Assembly (NCBI GenBank): GCA_965644295.1
Contig: CBFFRP010000265.1
Location: 1-35,386, forward strand
DNA: 35,386 nucleotides
Source of the DNA: Paraphysomonas bandaiensis
Lineage: Eukaryota > Chrysophyceae
Direction: 5' to 3'
Made by a program: the position numbers and the translations under genes. A model generated the notes under the pieces. That model made no database searches, had not been told where the DNA came from, and worked only from the letters and a program-made list of their open reading frames with translations. Every line of letters starts with the position of its first letter. The first letter of the stretch is position 1. Shown one piece after another: positions 17,417 through 29,599 of the stretch.

Positions 17417-20400
17417 ATGAGTGATAATGACACATCATCACTATCATTAGATCGTAGTATATTTACTATAGAAGATACTTCAGATAACTGCTATCGGGAT
17501 ATTATTCAAGCCTTAAAATCACGTGGATGGAGAACAAACTCTACCACAATGAAACGAATGTCCAAATTCGAGAAGAAACGGTACATTCATCCAATCTTTT
17601 CTTCATTATCTTAATCTTCTACAGGCTAGCAATACTTAAAGGAGAACTTCCAAGTTTTATATGGACAATTCATGAAAAAGATATTCAGTTTAATGAACTT
17701 TTACCTCATCAAATTGTGAATCATTTTGAAGGGATTACATGTTTAACTACCAAGAATGGATTATGTGAATTATTGAGGGATATGAGTTGGATTAATATTG
17801 ATTCCACAGATATATCTCCACGGTGCGTAGCTATATACTAATGTCCTAATAAAGTTTTGTATAATGAATTAGTATATAAATCAGATGCTACAATCTTGGT
17901 GATCCTGTGCAAAAAGTAGAGTTTGCTGAAGATTTTCGAATTTCTGCGGCAGTCAATATATTGTTGCAGGTGGTGTATACCATGAAATAGTTTTAATGTA
18001 ATCTTTTGGTGCTAGTAGTTTTATATTCGTTTCTTTTGGAGCATAACCATTTCTATTATGCTGCATGTATACTGCTGAAACGTACCTTGTCATCATCAAC
18101 TCTAGCCTTTGCGTGGTGTGCCTGACTGACTTATACAGTTTACTCTCCCTGATCATGAAAGTTCCTTTAGTGATGTTTCAACCAATCGTATTGCATCGCT
18201 ATGTTGTTGCGCCCTCTCGCAGTATCTGCATGTCAAATATGGTGGAATGATTGGCTCTGGGTTTTCTGATTCGGATGACCGGAAAGTTGACAAAATTTGC
18301 AACATGTCAGTCTCACAATGGGATGAGATACTGGCAGTGAGCTATGAATTGTCAGAAACTGACATCGACAATAAGGTAATAGGGGAGCATCTTAATTCCC
18401 TACTGGATACAAAAGAGTTAAAAGTAACTCCATATTCAGCACTGAAAGCGTGGGCAATATATTTGTTGCATAAATACGCCATTAGCCACCGCCAACTCTT
18501 CATGGGTGGACACAAAAATATATGGGTCGTAAAAGCCCCTGAGGCATCTAAAGGCGCTAATATTAAACTGTTCTTTCGATTGGGAGACATTTTAGACTGT
18601 GAAAGAGGTATGCGTGGACGCACTGTGCAAAAGTACGTTGAGCGGCCGTTTTTATACCGCGCAATTACTCCTGGCAACGCTTTAGAAAGTTCAACGCCGT
18701 ATTATATGGAGTATCGTACATCGCCCCATGTTAAATTTGACCTACGGGTGTGGGTGTTGGTTACTGGATTTCCTGCAGATGGAGAGCTATCAGCATATGT
18801 GTACAATAAAGTATATGGACGCCGCTGTCCTTATCCATACAAGTACAATGTGGATACTATTGGTGACGTGAACATACATGTCACGAACTACTCCGTTCAG
18901 AAACAGGGCAAGTCTAGTGGACCAGAATGTGGGCAGGATGTCAGCAGGAGGTACGCTTCAGAATGCATATCACCTAGAAGCCAGAGTGCCGCCGCTGGAC
19001 GTCTCCGCAGCACCGTTCAATCTGTGCGCAATAAAACTGTACCACTTGCATCTGGTGGAGATGCAAAGACGCCACACGCGACATCAAATATGACTGGCAA
19101 CGACCTACTTGTATCTCATGAGCAGCTGTTGGAATTACTGGACTGGGTGAGTAAAAATGAAAATAGGCGTAGAGAGTGGCCTACTAGTGGGGAATTACTC
19201 TGGAGTGAACATATATGGCCCAGATTAACTAGCAAGATAATGCATTTGCTTACCAAAACTAGAGAGTCGGTGCAACACAGAAACAATTCTTTTGAATTTC
19301 TTGGTTTTGACATTATGTTAGATGAGAATTTAGAGCCATGGATATTGGAAGTGAATATGTCTCCCGCTATGGCTCACCGGAACCCTCAACACAATGAATT
19401 TATTAGGTGTATGGCTGATAGATTAGTTTCTACTGTGTTTCGTGACGGGATTGATACTGTGGAATACCCACCTGTAACTTGTGATCGTCAAGCTGGTGAT
19501 GAACCAGCAGATGCAAAGTTTTTACCCTGTCGTAGCATTTATAAAGGTAATTGGGAGAAGTTGTATTCCTGTGATGGCATTGGAAACGAGAGTCGGAATG
19601 AAGAAAGCAGTTTTAAATCTGAACGTGTTTTAGTGACTGGAATGGGAATTCTCAGGAAAGACGAGCCCTTGTTGATGGAATATTTCGGATATTGTCAGAA
19701 AGAGGTTGTAGCGACGGCCAATCGTGCATCAGATATAATTACAGCTGAACATGGCACTGTCCGTGTGTCAAGCAGGCCTGAGTGTCTGTCAAGGCGATCC
19801 AACGACTTGAGTAAACCAACAAGTGGACTAAGAACTAGTACTGGAGTTGTAGCTGCTAGACCCAAGTCGGCGTCATCATTGAGGAAATCTTCTTATAATT
19901 ACACGATGAATCAAAGCTGCAAACCGCTTGGGGTGCAACCAAGTAACCCTTCCAATAGTATGCAGTTCGTGTCGCACCTCGACTTTACCTTTGCAGCTGT
20001 AGGAAAGTCTATTTCCAAAGCTGAAATCAAATTTTTGGACAGCTGTAACGAAAAGTTTGCGTGTATTCTTCTTTTGCAGAGGTAGATATACACATAACTG
20101 TATTCAAACTTGAATATTAATGCTTGTGTTCTAGGTGGTGGAGAAGGTATATCATCCGCACGCACCTTTATTATGCACGAGAAAAGTACTGTGCTCGTAT
20201 TGTCCAGTGTGCGTGGCGTTGTTACTGCAGTAAAACCAACCTATGGCTACTACGTCGCCAGAAGGCAGCCATTTTAGTTCAGTGCTGCTGGCGACAAAAA
20301 TCAGCTCGTTTATACCGTGCATTCCTCATCAGAACCAATGCTGCTGTTGCGATTCAGGCTGTAGCAAGGTGCCTTTTGGCTAGACGCTACTGTACGCGTA

Positions 20401-22685
20401 TCAGAAGACACAACGCTGCGCAATTCATTCAGTTTTGGGTACGGGATATTTGGAGAGCATGGAAGCTTAGGGCATGTCGGAAAATTTGTAGGTACGTTAT
20501 ATGATCGTGTGACGCTGTGAGTACTGATTTGTTTCTTGATACTTCCTGTTGCATCTTATGACCCTAATGGTTCGCGTAGAGTTGTGCGAAAATGGTACAG
20601 CGGCAGGAGGTCCTCTGCATGTGCCATTGCCAGGGTGTACCACCGGCATTACATTATGCGCACTACATATGCGGCCATAATCGGAAGGTATAGTACTTAC
20701 GATACTGCTTTCTGTGGTCTGAATGCATTAGTTGGAGCGTACGTGTGTCTTTGTGATACAACTCTGTGCTGTGTGTTTCTGCTGACAACATGTAATTTGT
20801 GTTCAGGCTGATGAGAAGAACGTGCTATAAGTGGCGGTTCCATAGGCGGTACACGAGGCAAAAACTTAGAGCTCTGGCTCAGATGGCCGCTGAAGTTGGG
20901 GCAAAATGGACGGCTCTTGCCGAAGAGAGGGCACGAAAAGAAGAAGAGGAGAAACGTATACAGTTACAGAAAGAGGCCGAACGAGTGGCCAAGGAGGAAG
21001 CTAGAAAATATGAAGAGGAATGCGAGAGAGAAACTTTACGTGACGCTCGGGGTTATGGAAGAATGGACCGTTTGTATTCGCTTTGGAAATCAGTTGTTCT
21101 TGATGGAGATAATAGTGCCCCTGTCTCGCCATTACAAGACGCGGCATCATCAGAGCAACTTGACCACAGGCATTCTCAAGGACATCCAATGATATCGACT
21201 TCTACTGTACAAGATGCTGAACCTGCAGGGTTTTCTCTCGAGCAATTTGTGTCGAAGTATGAGTCAGTATCAGCTGAGGTTACAAAAAAAGCTCATGACA
21301 GTAATTTTTTTCGGATGCTCTCTGATAAATCAGTTCTACCCACTCATCTACTTGAGGACGAAGTTGTTGATAAAGCGCGGCACGAAAATGAATCCTGCCG
21401 CAAAAAGAAATTAGCACACCCGGTTGACTGCAATACCGAGGAAACAGAAAAGGTGAAATCCAATTATATTTCAAAGGGGAAAATATATTACAGTGAGTGG
21501 ATGTTCGAAGATGTCGACGGCACAGTAGCACAATCAAAGCAGAAACGAAGGTCAGGACGGAAGAGCACCAAGCACTGTAGTAAGTGTGAGTCTCATACAT
21601 GTAAGTGCAAAGCATCTAAAGACCTCAGCGTCACCATGGACAAAAAAACCATTAAGAAAAGTGCGAATACCAGTGATACGGACCCCTCCATAAAACGTCC
21701 AGTTGTGACTGAAAGAGATACTGCGACCCCTGAAGTGCCGCCTGATGTAATGAAGCCACTTTCTGAAATATACGAAAATTACGACACTGAGCTTAAGCTC
21801 TTTTTGACTAAAATCAAAGAAAGAAAATTGGAGAAAGAGCGGAAGAAGAGGAAACCCCGTCCGAAATCTGCCTCAGGGGGTCGAGTTGGTCCGAGTAACT
21901 TTGACTACAGTAGTCGGCCCAAGCCGAGGCGATCGGAACAGTCCACTTCGGGGAAAATGTTGGACATTTCCAATCAACCGTTCATAGTCGACCCAAAGAC
22001 AGGCGCTAATATTTATACCAGCGATGCGGAATGTTATGTGAAGTGGTTAGAAGATACTAAACATATGCATATCGAGCAGAAGAATCCAACTCGCGTAGAA
22101 GAAGATAGACAGTCATATTTTGAGTCTCATTTACCCAGAAGGATGCATATGCCCCAGAATACTCACATGGTGGATATCCATCCAGGACGTGAGGATATCT
22201 CAAATTTTTCTCTGCCAGCAACGGACACGGGAAGGTCAAACCAAAAGGACATAGAGATTAGTCAAAAGTGCTACGATATCACAGAAGGTGGGAATGTGAA
22301 AGACGTGGAAGACGAAGGATCTTGGCTGGAGGGGTGGAATGCGGCTGAGGAGAGTGATGCGATATCCGGAGATATACCACGTAAGGCTGAATACGGCAGT
22401 GGTACGTGGAGAGACATTGTAGATGCATACGAAGAGGCCACCTATGACCAAGATGTCTATGAAGCAGCCATGTATGATTTCCATGACATGTGCATGTATG
22501 GCAATGCTCAGAGTACAGCACGACACATGTCATGGATGCCCTCGAATAAGCCCAGGAAAAGTAGTACATCTGGTGGTAAGAGTATATCGTTAAATGGAAA
22601 AAAATCTTCTAGCAGTAAACGGAAGAGCGCCAACCTCCGACCAAGTAGTGCTCGATATTCTAGACCATCGAAAATACTGATATAG
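17417..22685 (+). CDS. TTLL3/8-type tubulin glycylase with IQ repeats and coiled coil
   Basis: Exons 17417-17580, 17625-17822, 17885-17969, 18139-20081, 20135-20491, 20580-20687, 20807-22685; every junction is GT-AG and in frame (4734 nt, 1577 aa). The N-terminal module (VNHFEGITCLTTKNGLCELL ... SPRCYNLGD) is typical of the TTLL3/TTLL8 branch. The ATP-grasp core follows with VKAPEASKGANI, VQKYVERPFLY, KFDLRVWVLVTGF, HVTNYSVQK and FEFLGFDIMLDENLEPWILE plus VNMSPAM. A Ser/Gly-rich insert of about 60 residues interrupts it. After the catalytic part come about five IQ-like motifs (for example VQCAWRCYC, VQCCWRQKSAR, IQAVARCLLARR), an acidic/basic coiled coil rich in KEEEEKR, and a disordered Ser/Lys-rich tail. 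It predicts glycylation of axonemal tubulin, with calmodulin-type light chains as possible partners. Confidence 0.9.
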
Positions 22686-23519
22686 AATCCTGAACGTAGT
22701 ATGATAGCTGTAATATTATTGTATTTTATATTGTATAGCATCAACAAACTGGTTGATAATTATTCGATACATCATGAGTGGAAGTATGCGTGGACTTTAT
22801 TTTACTTCAGAACACTGCATGTATTATCTGATATATGGTATCAAACGGAGATGTTGAATGTTGAATCTATAGATGTTATTGTAAAGCGATGTATTACTTG
22901 TTTGCAATGAGTCCTTCACTCTTGCGATTTGTGCTAAGTATAATATTGTACTGTACATTCTGTTCTTTATGTTGTGATAGTTAAACATTAAAAAGTTAGC
23001 TTTTTGTAAAAAACTGTTACTTGTATGCATTTATCTATACTCTATACCTATACACTATACAGGCACCAACCACTTTTATCAGAGCTGTGGTATCGAATTG
23101 TCAATCCAATGGAGACATCCATGTCATCGGTAACTGTAGTGATACAAATACTTATGTGATTATTACTTATATTACTATTAAACTACTCATAACAGTGCTA
23201 GAGTATAGAGTCCACAGCCACAGAGTATTGTTCGGAAATTGGGCGGCATTGAAATACGATATAGGGATGAACATGATGTATGTTGTATGTGAGTACCATG
23301 CTTGCAAAATATACATGATAATATCTCACATTCTTAATTCATCTATATCATAGAGAGCATCACCAATATTGAAATATGATTAGTATACAGAATATAGCTT
23401 TTATTCCGCTTTTTATATCGCAAATCAGACCCATGAGCTTCTTATTTTTCTATTGTCTAGCAATACTTACAAAAGATATGACCACAGGACGTAGGGTCAA
23501 GTTGAAGAATCACTATATA
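22686..23519. other. Convergent intergenic region, TTLL to TATDN1
   Basis: AT-rich 3' flanks of two convergent genes. A 110-codon ORF at 23021-23353 (+) has biased Ile/Tyr/Val composition and no recognisable domain; I regard it as chance. No RNA gene is seen. Confidence 0.4.
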
Positions 23520-24485
23520 TTAAATGTTATGATCTGAATAAAACAGTTTCATTGTATTCTCAAGTACAATGTCAGCTAAAACTGTGGGCTCCATTTCCTT
23601 AATTGCTGCCACAACCTCCAAGACTTGCACTATCATGCACGGTTCCGCACGATCTTTGACCATCCAACCAGGTTCATACCTTTCCTTCTTTTTGGTAGGA
23701 AAGTGGGTAGTAACATACTTCATTGAGGCATGCGAATTTTTCATGGCACACCACGGGGCATCCGTTTCAAGCAGCAATCGGTCCACCGGAATCTGTTTCA
23801 CAACAGCTAAATTTTCCTCAGTTTTCAAAGAGCAACCATTTATCCCAATATACAGGCCCATAGAAGTATACGCCACCATTTCCTCTATCGTTCCTGTAAA
23901 ACTGTGAACCACTCCACCTGCGCTGATTTTATCGCGATGCTCAGTGACAAGTGCCAAGAAATCACCATCAGTGTTTCTGTCATGAAAAAACATAGGCAAC
24001 TTAAATTCACTTGCCAATTCGAGCTGTTTTATAAAGCCAATACGCTGCCAATCTTTATCACAAAACTGTAGTCGATCATAATCTAATCCACATTCTCCGA
24101 TAGCGGCCACATGACCAGTGGATAGACCGTCTTGTATAATACTACGCAATTCTGCAACAACAATTTCCTCTCCTCGTTTAAATTCATCACAACGAGTTGG
24201 ATGTACACCCACAGTAATCATTAATTCATTATTATGTTGTATATTACGAACAAATTGTAATGATTTCTTACTTTCATCTATATTCCCTGATGTTATAATA
24301 TAACGTATAACACCCATGGCATGACCTCTAGATAACACCATCTGTATATCCTCTGCATGTTTTTGTTTCTTGTTATATATTCCCATGAACATATCATCGA
24401 ATAAATTCAATCCAATATCTATAAGTTTATTCCCGTATGGTGGGAGTGTAGTGGAGGGGAGTGAGGAGGAAGTAAAGCCTTCCAT
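23520..24485 (-). CDS. TATDN1: TatD-family deoxyribonuclease, TATDN1 type
   Basis: Intronless, 321 aa, the usual size. The start region IDIGLNLFDDMFMGIY matches the TATDN1 subgroup, in which the DxGxNL motif replaces the HxH of other TatD proteins. Metal-site and conserved motifs follow in order: VGVHPTRCDEF, GECGLDYDR, the FFHDRN histidine, VHSFTG, and LLLETDAPWC. It is a predicted metal-dependent 3'-5' exonuclease/AP-type nuclease linked in other eukaryotes to apoptotic DNA breakdown and DNA repair. The ATG at 24485 is followed by a short Ser/Thr-rich leader before the conserved domain; the ATG at 24425 region is not in frame, so the longer form is kept. Divergent from the mastigoneme-like gene. 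Confidence 0.92.
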   Translation of the reverse strand: MEGFTSSSLPSTTLPPYGNKLIDIGLNLFDDMFMGIYNKKQKHAEDIQMVLSRGHAMGVIRYIITSGNIDESKKSLQFVRNIQHNNELMITVGVHPTRCDEFKRGEEIVVAELRSIIQDGLSTGHVAAIGECGLDYDRLQFCDKDWQRIGFIKQLELASEFKLPMFFHDRNTDGDFLALVTEHRDKISAGGVVHSFTGTIEEMVAYTSMGLYIGINGCSLKTEENLAVVKQIPVDRLLLETDAPWCAMKNSHASMKYVTTHFPTKKKERYEPGWMVKDRAEPCMIVQVLEVVAAIKEMEPTVLADIVLENTMKLFYSDHNI

Positions 24486-25226
24486 GGTGATGTAACGGTG
24501 TATGAAAGGGTAGGAGATTGAAGGGAAAGTGGAAAGAGTACGAGATTTGATAATAGAGTGTATGGTGAAGTGTAATGGGGGGGTAGATTGAGATTACTGG
24601 AATATGATGGTGTTATATATGAGTGGGTGTGTATATATATGCATACATGCATGTGTTGTATATGTAGGTGTTTACTAGTACACAGGTACACGTATATGTA
24701 CAGAGGTACACTCTGCAGAGTACTATGATACTATACACTGCTGTGTGTCATACATGTACACAGGTACATACCACAGTACTATGATACTATACACTGCTGT
24801 GTCATATATGTACACAGGTACATACCACAGTGCTGTGTCATATCTATAGGTATACACTGGTACAGACCACAGTACTGAGATGTAGACTGCTGCTTTTTAG
24901 ATTATTTTCATAGTTTTTATCTACTTTCCTCTATAAATCAGATATTTTCAGAATATTATCACGTATTTCAATAACAGAAGTACAAATAATAGATATTTTC
25001 ACAGAAAGTACGAGCAGCAGATATATTCTAACTTACTGATTGGCTTCCTCTAATTTGGTGCACCTGAATATGTCCGTTCAAGATATAATGAAAGTTTTTC
25101 ATATGACTCCACAAGATTTTTTTTTTGTAATATGAAACGGAAATAATTGTCAGTCATGTTAACTGCTTGGATTACAGATGCATGCATTGCTCATTAGTGC
25201 AGCAACAGAATATAACAACTTGAAAT
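24486..25226. promoter_or_regulatory. Divergent intergenic region with a minisatellite
   Basis: 741 bp between divergent starts of TATDN1 and the mastigoneme-like gene. The TATDN1 side has alternating TG/TA-rich sequence (24600-24670), followed by the minisatellite at 24675-24880, then AT-rich DNA with an oligo-T run near 25120. Both promoters presumably lie here. Confidence 0.4.
24675..24880. repeat. Minisatellite, about 57-bp period
   Basis: Units begin AGTACTATGATACTATACAC at about 24719 and 24776, each followed by TGCTGTG, a TACATGTACACAGG-type block and TACATACCAC; partial units flank them on both sides (24675-24718 and 24829-24880). Confidence 0.7.
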
Positions 25227-26342
25227 ATGATTGTTACTACAACTATTCTTCTATCACTCTTAGCATCAGCTAATGCAGGATGTGATAATGGATGCAGTGG
25301 GCATGGATCATGCTCCTGTGGTGTTGAATGCGGATGCATATGTTATGATAACTGGGGAATGGGCCTAGCTCACGACACTGGTGACTGCTCTGATCGCATA
25401 TGCCCTTTTGAGCTTGCCTGGGTTGATGCCCCTCTTGAGAACGGTCTTCGCCATAGATATGCTGAGTGTGCAGGCAGAGGAATTTGCAACCGTGGCACAG
25501 GTGAATGCGAGTGCTTCGAAGGATACGAAGGCAAGGGATGCCAACGCACTACCTGCCCTAATGACTGCTCCGGCCATGGAACTTGCGAGTACATTGAGGA
25601 TATGGCCTATGCCGCTGTAGAATATGATTATCGCCATATGGAGTATCTTCAGGATCCTCTCACTTTCACTTATTACGGGTGGGATGCGAAGAAAACCCGT
25701 GGATGTGTATGCGACCCCGAATATGCTGATGTTGACTGCTCCAAGAGAATGTGCCCTTACGGAAATGATGTCCAGGATCGCCGTGAAAATCTTCTCGAAG
25801 ATATTCGGTACCAGACCCAGAGAATCCGCTTCACTGCTGACTCTGCCGGTAATCCTGCCAACCTCCTCTCTCAGACTGGCAACACATTCGCCCTTACTTT
25901 CAAGACTCAACTCAATGAGACCTTTACCACCATCCCAATTGTTTTTGATGCCACTGATATCCTTGGTATGGCCAATGCGATGGAGGCTGCTCTTCTCAAC
26001 TTGCCTAATGGTGTTATCGATGGTGTGCATATCCACACTGGTGTGGATGATTCCACTACCCCCACTGAACTTGTTGTCAATGTGACTTTCACAGGCGATA
26101 GCAATCAGGGACGCCAGCATCTCCTAACTGTCGAGGATTACAAGTGTGACGCAGGATGCTTTCCTAAACTCACCGGAATCCATGTCGAGCCCATGACTGG
26201 AAATAACACTGAAACCTATTTGGCAGATATGAACAGCTTTGAGTGCGGAAGAAGAGGAAAGTGCGACTATAATACTGGCTTATGCGAGTGCTTTGAGGGA
26301 TTTACTGGCCCTGCTTGCGGAACATGCACGTCTCTCATTTAA
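25227..26342 (+). CDS. Secreted EGF/tenascin-type protein, mastigoneme-like
   Basis: Intronless, 371 aa. A clear signal peptide (about residues 1-17, hydrophobic TTTILLSLLAS then ANAG) is followed by Cys-rich EGF-like units: NGCSGHGSC at 21-29, ECAGRGICNRGTGECECFEG at 80-99, and CPNDCSGHGTC at 110-120. A CVCDPEYADVDCSKRMCPYG box (160-179) leads into a 150-residue beta-rich domain with potential N-glycosylation sites (NETF, NVTF, NNTE), and a last EGF unit closes the protein. This order is that of stramenopile tubular flagellar-hair proteins (Ocm1/Sig families), so I infer a mastigoneme or cell-surface role. Codon use is strongly biased to C-ending codons compared with neighbours, suggesting high expression. 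No membrane anchor is visible. Confidence 0.75.
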   Translation: MIVTTTILLSLLASANAGCDNGCSGHGSCSCGVECGCICYDNWGMGLAHDTGDCSDRICPFELAWVDAPLENGLRHRYAECAGRGICNRGTGECECFEGYEGKGCQRTTCPNDCSGHGTCEYIEDMAYAAVEYDYRHMEYLQDPLTFTYYGWDAKKTRGCVCDPEYADVDCSKRMCPYGNDVQDRRENLLEDIRYQTQRIRFTADSAGNPANLLSQTGNTFALTFKTQLNETFTTIPIVFDATDILGMANAMEAALLNLPNGVIDGVHIHTGVDDSTTPTELVVNVTFTGDSNQGRQHLLTVEDYKCDAGCFPKLTGIHVEPMTGNNTETYLADMNSFECGRRGKCDYNTGLCECFEGFTGPACGTCTSLI

Positions 26343-26569
26343 ACGTCTGATAATTACGTTTGTATTTTGTAAAACTTTGTTATTGGAATATTGATAACTT
26401 AATTAAACTTATCATCATAAATCACGTCGAATAATTGTGTCTTCCAGTGAAGCCGTAAGGCTATATATATTATTATTACTTATTATTATTGCCTACACAA
26501 TTGTGTCTTTCTGCAGAACGCTAATTTCCGACATACAACATAATTTTAACAAATAATGTCGTTCTGTCT
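26343..26569. other. 3' flank of the mastigoneme-like gene
   Basis: AT-rich. A word AATTGTGTCTT appears twice (about 26434 and 26502), on either side of a TTA/ATT repeat. No gene. Confidence 0.4.
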
Positions 26570-29302
26570 TCAGAGGTGTCACGCAGGGTGGAACTGAGTC
26601 CACATGCGCCTGGGTGGCGATCTACGATATACCCCTCGCATGGTTTGACCTGGCCCTACCCACATATAGCGAACCAACAGCTCCATCGCCTGCACCACCG
26701 TGTCCTCAGAGAGCCCCTCGTGGCCCCAATCAAGACTCAACACCTACCACAAGCACAGCTTCCTCTACCCCCCTCATTGATTCAATATCTACCATTGCCC
26801 CCGCACCCTCTACTACCTCTCCTGCCACCTCTCTTAAACTCAACATTGCTTTTGCGGACGAGCTCACCAAGATTGCATCTTCCATATACGAGAGGCGCAA
26901 GCATTAGCGGGTCGCATCTCCTCTTTCTGCGCTTCTTCTGGCATGAAAATAGCGATAAACAAAGTGATCTACACTGTATTCTGTATTCCCACATCGTTCC
27001 ACTGTTGGCATATCTCATAGGTCGATGGGATACATCATCCTGCATGACTGGCGCTGGACAGCGCACCCCATCCCTATTTCCACTACTTCACTTGCCAAGA
27101 CGCTTTGGTCGCCTTGTAGAGAAAAGCATGCGTCTCTATGACCATTAACTTACATTTTTCGAGGCTTGTTGCCTAATGCAGAGGTGAGTGCTCGCGGATT
27201 GGAGGTATGTCTTGCACTAAGTGAAGGAGTCAACATCAGAGGTTGTAAGGGGGAGGTCTACACCGAGGTATCTTATGGATTCAAGCTCCCTCCAAAGAGC
27301 ACTGATCCTAGGAGGTGCAGCCCAGACTGCTGCCCGCTTCCTTCTGTCCCAGCCAGGCAATAGAGCCAAGTCCGTTACACCACCGTTTCACTCTAAGCCT
27401 CCGTAAATGGGGTGCAGAAGTGGGACCAACTCTACAACAACCCCCTCCACCTGACCGACCCCCTCGATGAGCACATCTTCACTGATATCACAGATATATG
27501 CTACACCTTGGTGATTTCTCCCCCGACTCCTGTCACGCAATATTCACGGATGGCTCATACAAGCCGGAATTACTTGGGTCACACACTGCCTCACGCATGT
27601 CAGTTTCCATACACGATGGTCTCACTCGGGTGGCGCGGCAATCGTGTGGCTCCCACCGGAGAGCGCTTGGAAATGTGGTTGAGCCAAAATTCTCCGACTA
27701 ACGACTCCTGTGAGGGACATATACCTGGAATAGATCCTTATGCGTAAGAACTTCTAGCAGTTGTCACAGTCTCATACTATTCTCACGTGTTCCTGCCCAC
27801 ATTCCTATCAATACAGACTGTAAGCAAGGCCGTCTGCTTGAGAACTGGGGAGGCACTCTTCATGCGACGACGCGGGCTTGGAAATCGTGCTAAAGGAATC
27901 TTCCTTGAATGCATTGCCACGGCCAAAACGTGCACCAAGAGGACCATTAATTGGGTCCGTTCACACGCCCGATGAATCTCAATGGACGTATGAAGACAAA
28001 GGTATTTGATAGCAGACGCGATTGCAGGGGGTGACTGGTTGGAAGTTGGCCGCATGTTAGGTCGCAACAATTACACTTTTTGTGAAATTGATGTTACCAG
28101 AGTCATGAAGCGTCTCCTCACGTCTGGAATATGGCATTAGCAACTGTCCGGTATACGCCGGCTGACTCATACCCACCCCATGATCACTGATTTCTAATCT
28201 CTTCGCGATCAACGGACGCTAGAGAATTATACTGCGCTCAGTGACCGACTCTATGGTAATATTCAGGATCGTGCACCTGGATACTGGAAGGATAGTGGTG
28301 CCTTACTCCCGCACAAACTGGTCCTCACTGGCCGTGGCATCCAAGGTCAAGGACAGTTCCCAACTAGAGGACAACCCATACTTAATACAGCCCTGGCATG
28401 GGACAAATCCTACAGCAATGGTAGGAGTAGGGCGAAAACAAAGCTGGGACTTGATCTAAACAAAACCAGATGCGTTGATTGTGGCTTTCGGCTTGACTCT
28501 CTTAAACATATGTGTCTGGATTGCCCACACTACTCCATCTCTCAGATACGCGACTCCGCCTTTCAGAGACACAAGCAAGGAGTGTCCTAATTGATCCAAC
28601 TCTCCCACTTTGGAGCTCCGCCATTCTGCTGAAGAAACTCTCTCGTAGAGCCTGGAATACCTTCCTCCCGCAGGTTGAACGATTCTGGACAGGAATCATT
28701 ACCGAAGCTCAAATGGAAAGCGCGTTCGGACCACAGTACCAGTGCTCCCTCAATGCGCGTGGACTACGTACCATTGAAACAGCAATTGTTACCTTCCTTC
28801 AACCGCTCTATACTGCAGCCAAACAAATGATCCAAAATCGGAGTGGGCGTTAGGCTGCTGCCACCCAGAGGGGGCCACATAGACTTCCCCCTAGACCGCG
28901 GGAGCGACGTAGACACACACGACGCCCCCCCAACTCTCGCTCAAAATGCTGTAATATGCGATTTAAATTGAGGAGACCTAAGTCGGCCCCGCCTTCCTCT
29001 TCCGCCACCCCCATCCCAGCAGAGACGCCACGACGTCAACTTTGTCAGCTACTCCTCTGTCCAATCTCGCAGGAGCCCAAACTTACTCCCTCGTCCATGT
29101 ATCTCAGGTTAAGAACACTTGACTCACTAATACAGACTCCTCCTCCTCAGAGTCTCGAGGAGCCCTGTCCTAAGGGGCGTCCTCCTGACTGAACCTTCTG
29201 TCCCTAACGGACTGACGTCGTCAGGAGAGAGCCTCTCCCTCACACACAAGAACGGAAGTGGTTGCGTCTTGGTGCTTGCGGCGACGCACAAGCAGCTTCC
29301 GT
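26570..29302 (+). mobile_element. Decayed, 5'-truncated LINE retrotransposon
   Basis: A GC-rich island with successive fragments, in shifting frames, of a non-LTR retrotransposon ORF. At 26574-26630 it has a GVTQGGTES reverse-transcriptase motif (with WVAIYD after it); at about 26845-26880 a FADELTKIASS string like the RT active-site FADD region. RNase H follows: IFTDGSYKP (about 27540), GGAAIVW (about 27630), AELLAV-like and TDCK strings (27740-27830), and INWVRSH with DKGI and ADAIAGGDW (27945-28035). A CVDCGF...H...C zinc knuckle lies at 28473-28530, and a C-terminal helical part runs to about 28852. Stops and frameshifts occur throughout. The sequence begins inside the RT domain, as expected from incomplete target-primed insertion. 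Confidence 0.8.
29252..29302 (+). other. Stem-loop at the LINE 3' end
   Basis: ACGGAAG pairs with CTTCCGT, and inside it TGCGTC with GACGCA, leaving a GC-rich loop. Position at the end of the element fits a 3' structure recognised by the element's reverse transcriptase. The flank changes at once to AT-rich DNA. Confidence 0.55.
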
Positions 29303-29599
29303 AGCGTCAAATAGTAGGATATGAGAATTTACACTAGTTAGTTACTGGTAGAGGTCGATCTAGCTTGACTAGTCATCATCTAACTACTTATCTGGTTTCG
29401 ATTCTTGATGCCTACTGCTAATACTATAGTCCTGTCTTTGGGAAATACACGTAACTACTACTCCTCATTGGATTCGATAAAAGTAATGTCGGGAGCTGAA
29501 GACTTCGTAAGTTAATTTGTAATTAAGGTAACATATATTTAACACATAATAGTATATCACAAAATCCTATGTATTATACTGGTCTATTCTCAGCAGTTA
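29303..29599. other. Intergenic, AT-rich
   Basis: About 300 bp between the LINE end and the last exon of the zeta-COP-like gene. A possible degenerate target-site duplicate (CAAATA.TA) occurs here at 29307 and before the LINE at about 26550; this is weak. Confidence 0.35.

Noticed and set aside
23021-23353. 110-codon ORF between TTLL and TATDN1
   Set aside because: Biased Ile/Tyr/Val composition typical of AT-rich non-coding DNA, no domain, no splice partners.
24675-24880. CRISPR-like spaced repeats
   Set aside because: Units are contiguous tandem copies without unique spacers and the locus is eukaryotic.
25365-26120. 251-codon open frame antisense to the mastigoneme-like gene
   Set aside because: Caused by strong third-position bias of the sense gene; the sense protein has a signal peptide and ordered EGF motifs, the antisense has none.
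26576-27148. 190-codon Pro/Leu/His-rich ORF as a host gene
   Set aside because: It lies out of frame over the reverse-transcriptase relic of the LINE, whose RT motifs are in a different frame.
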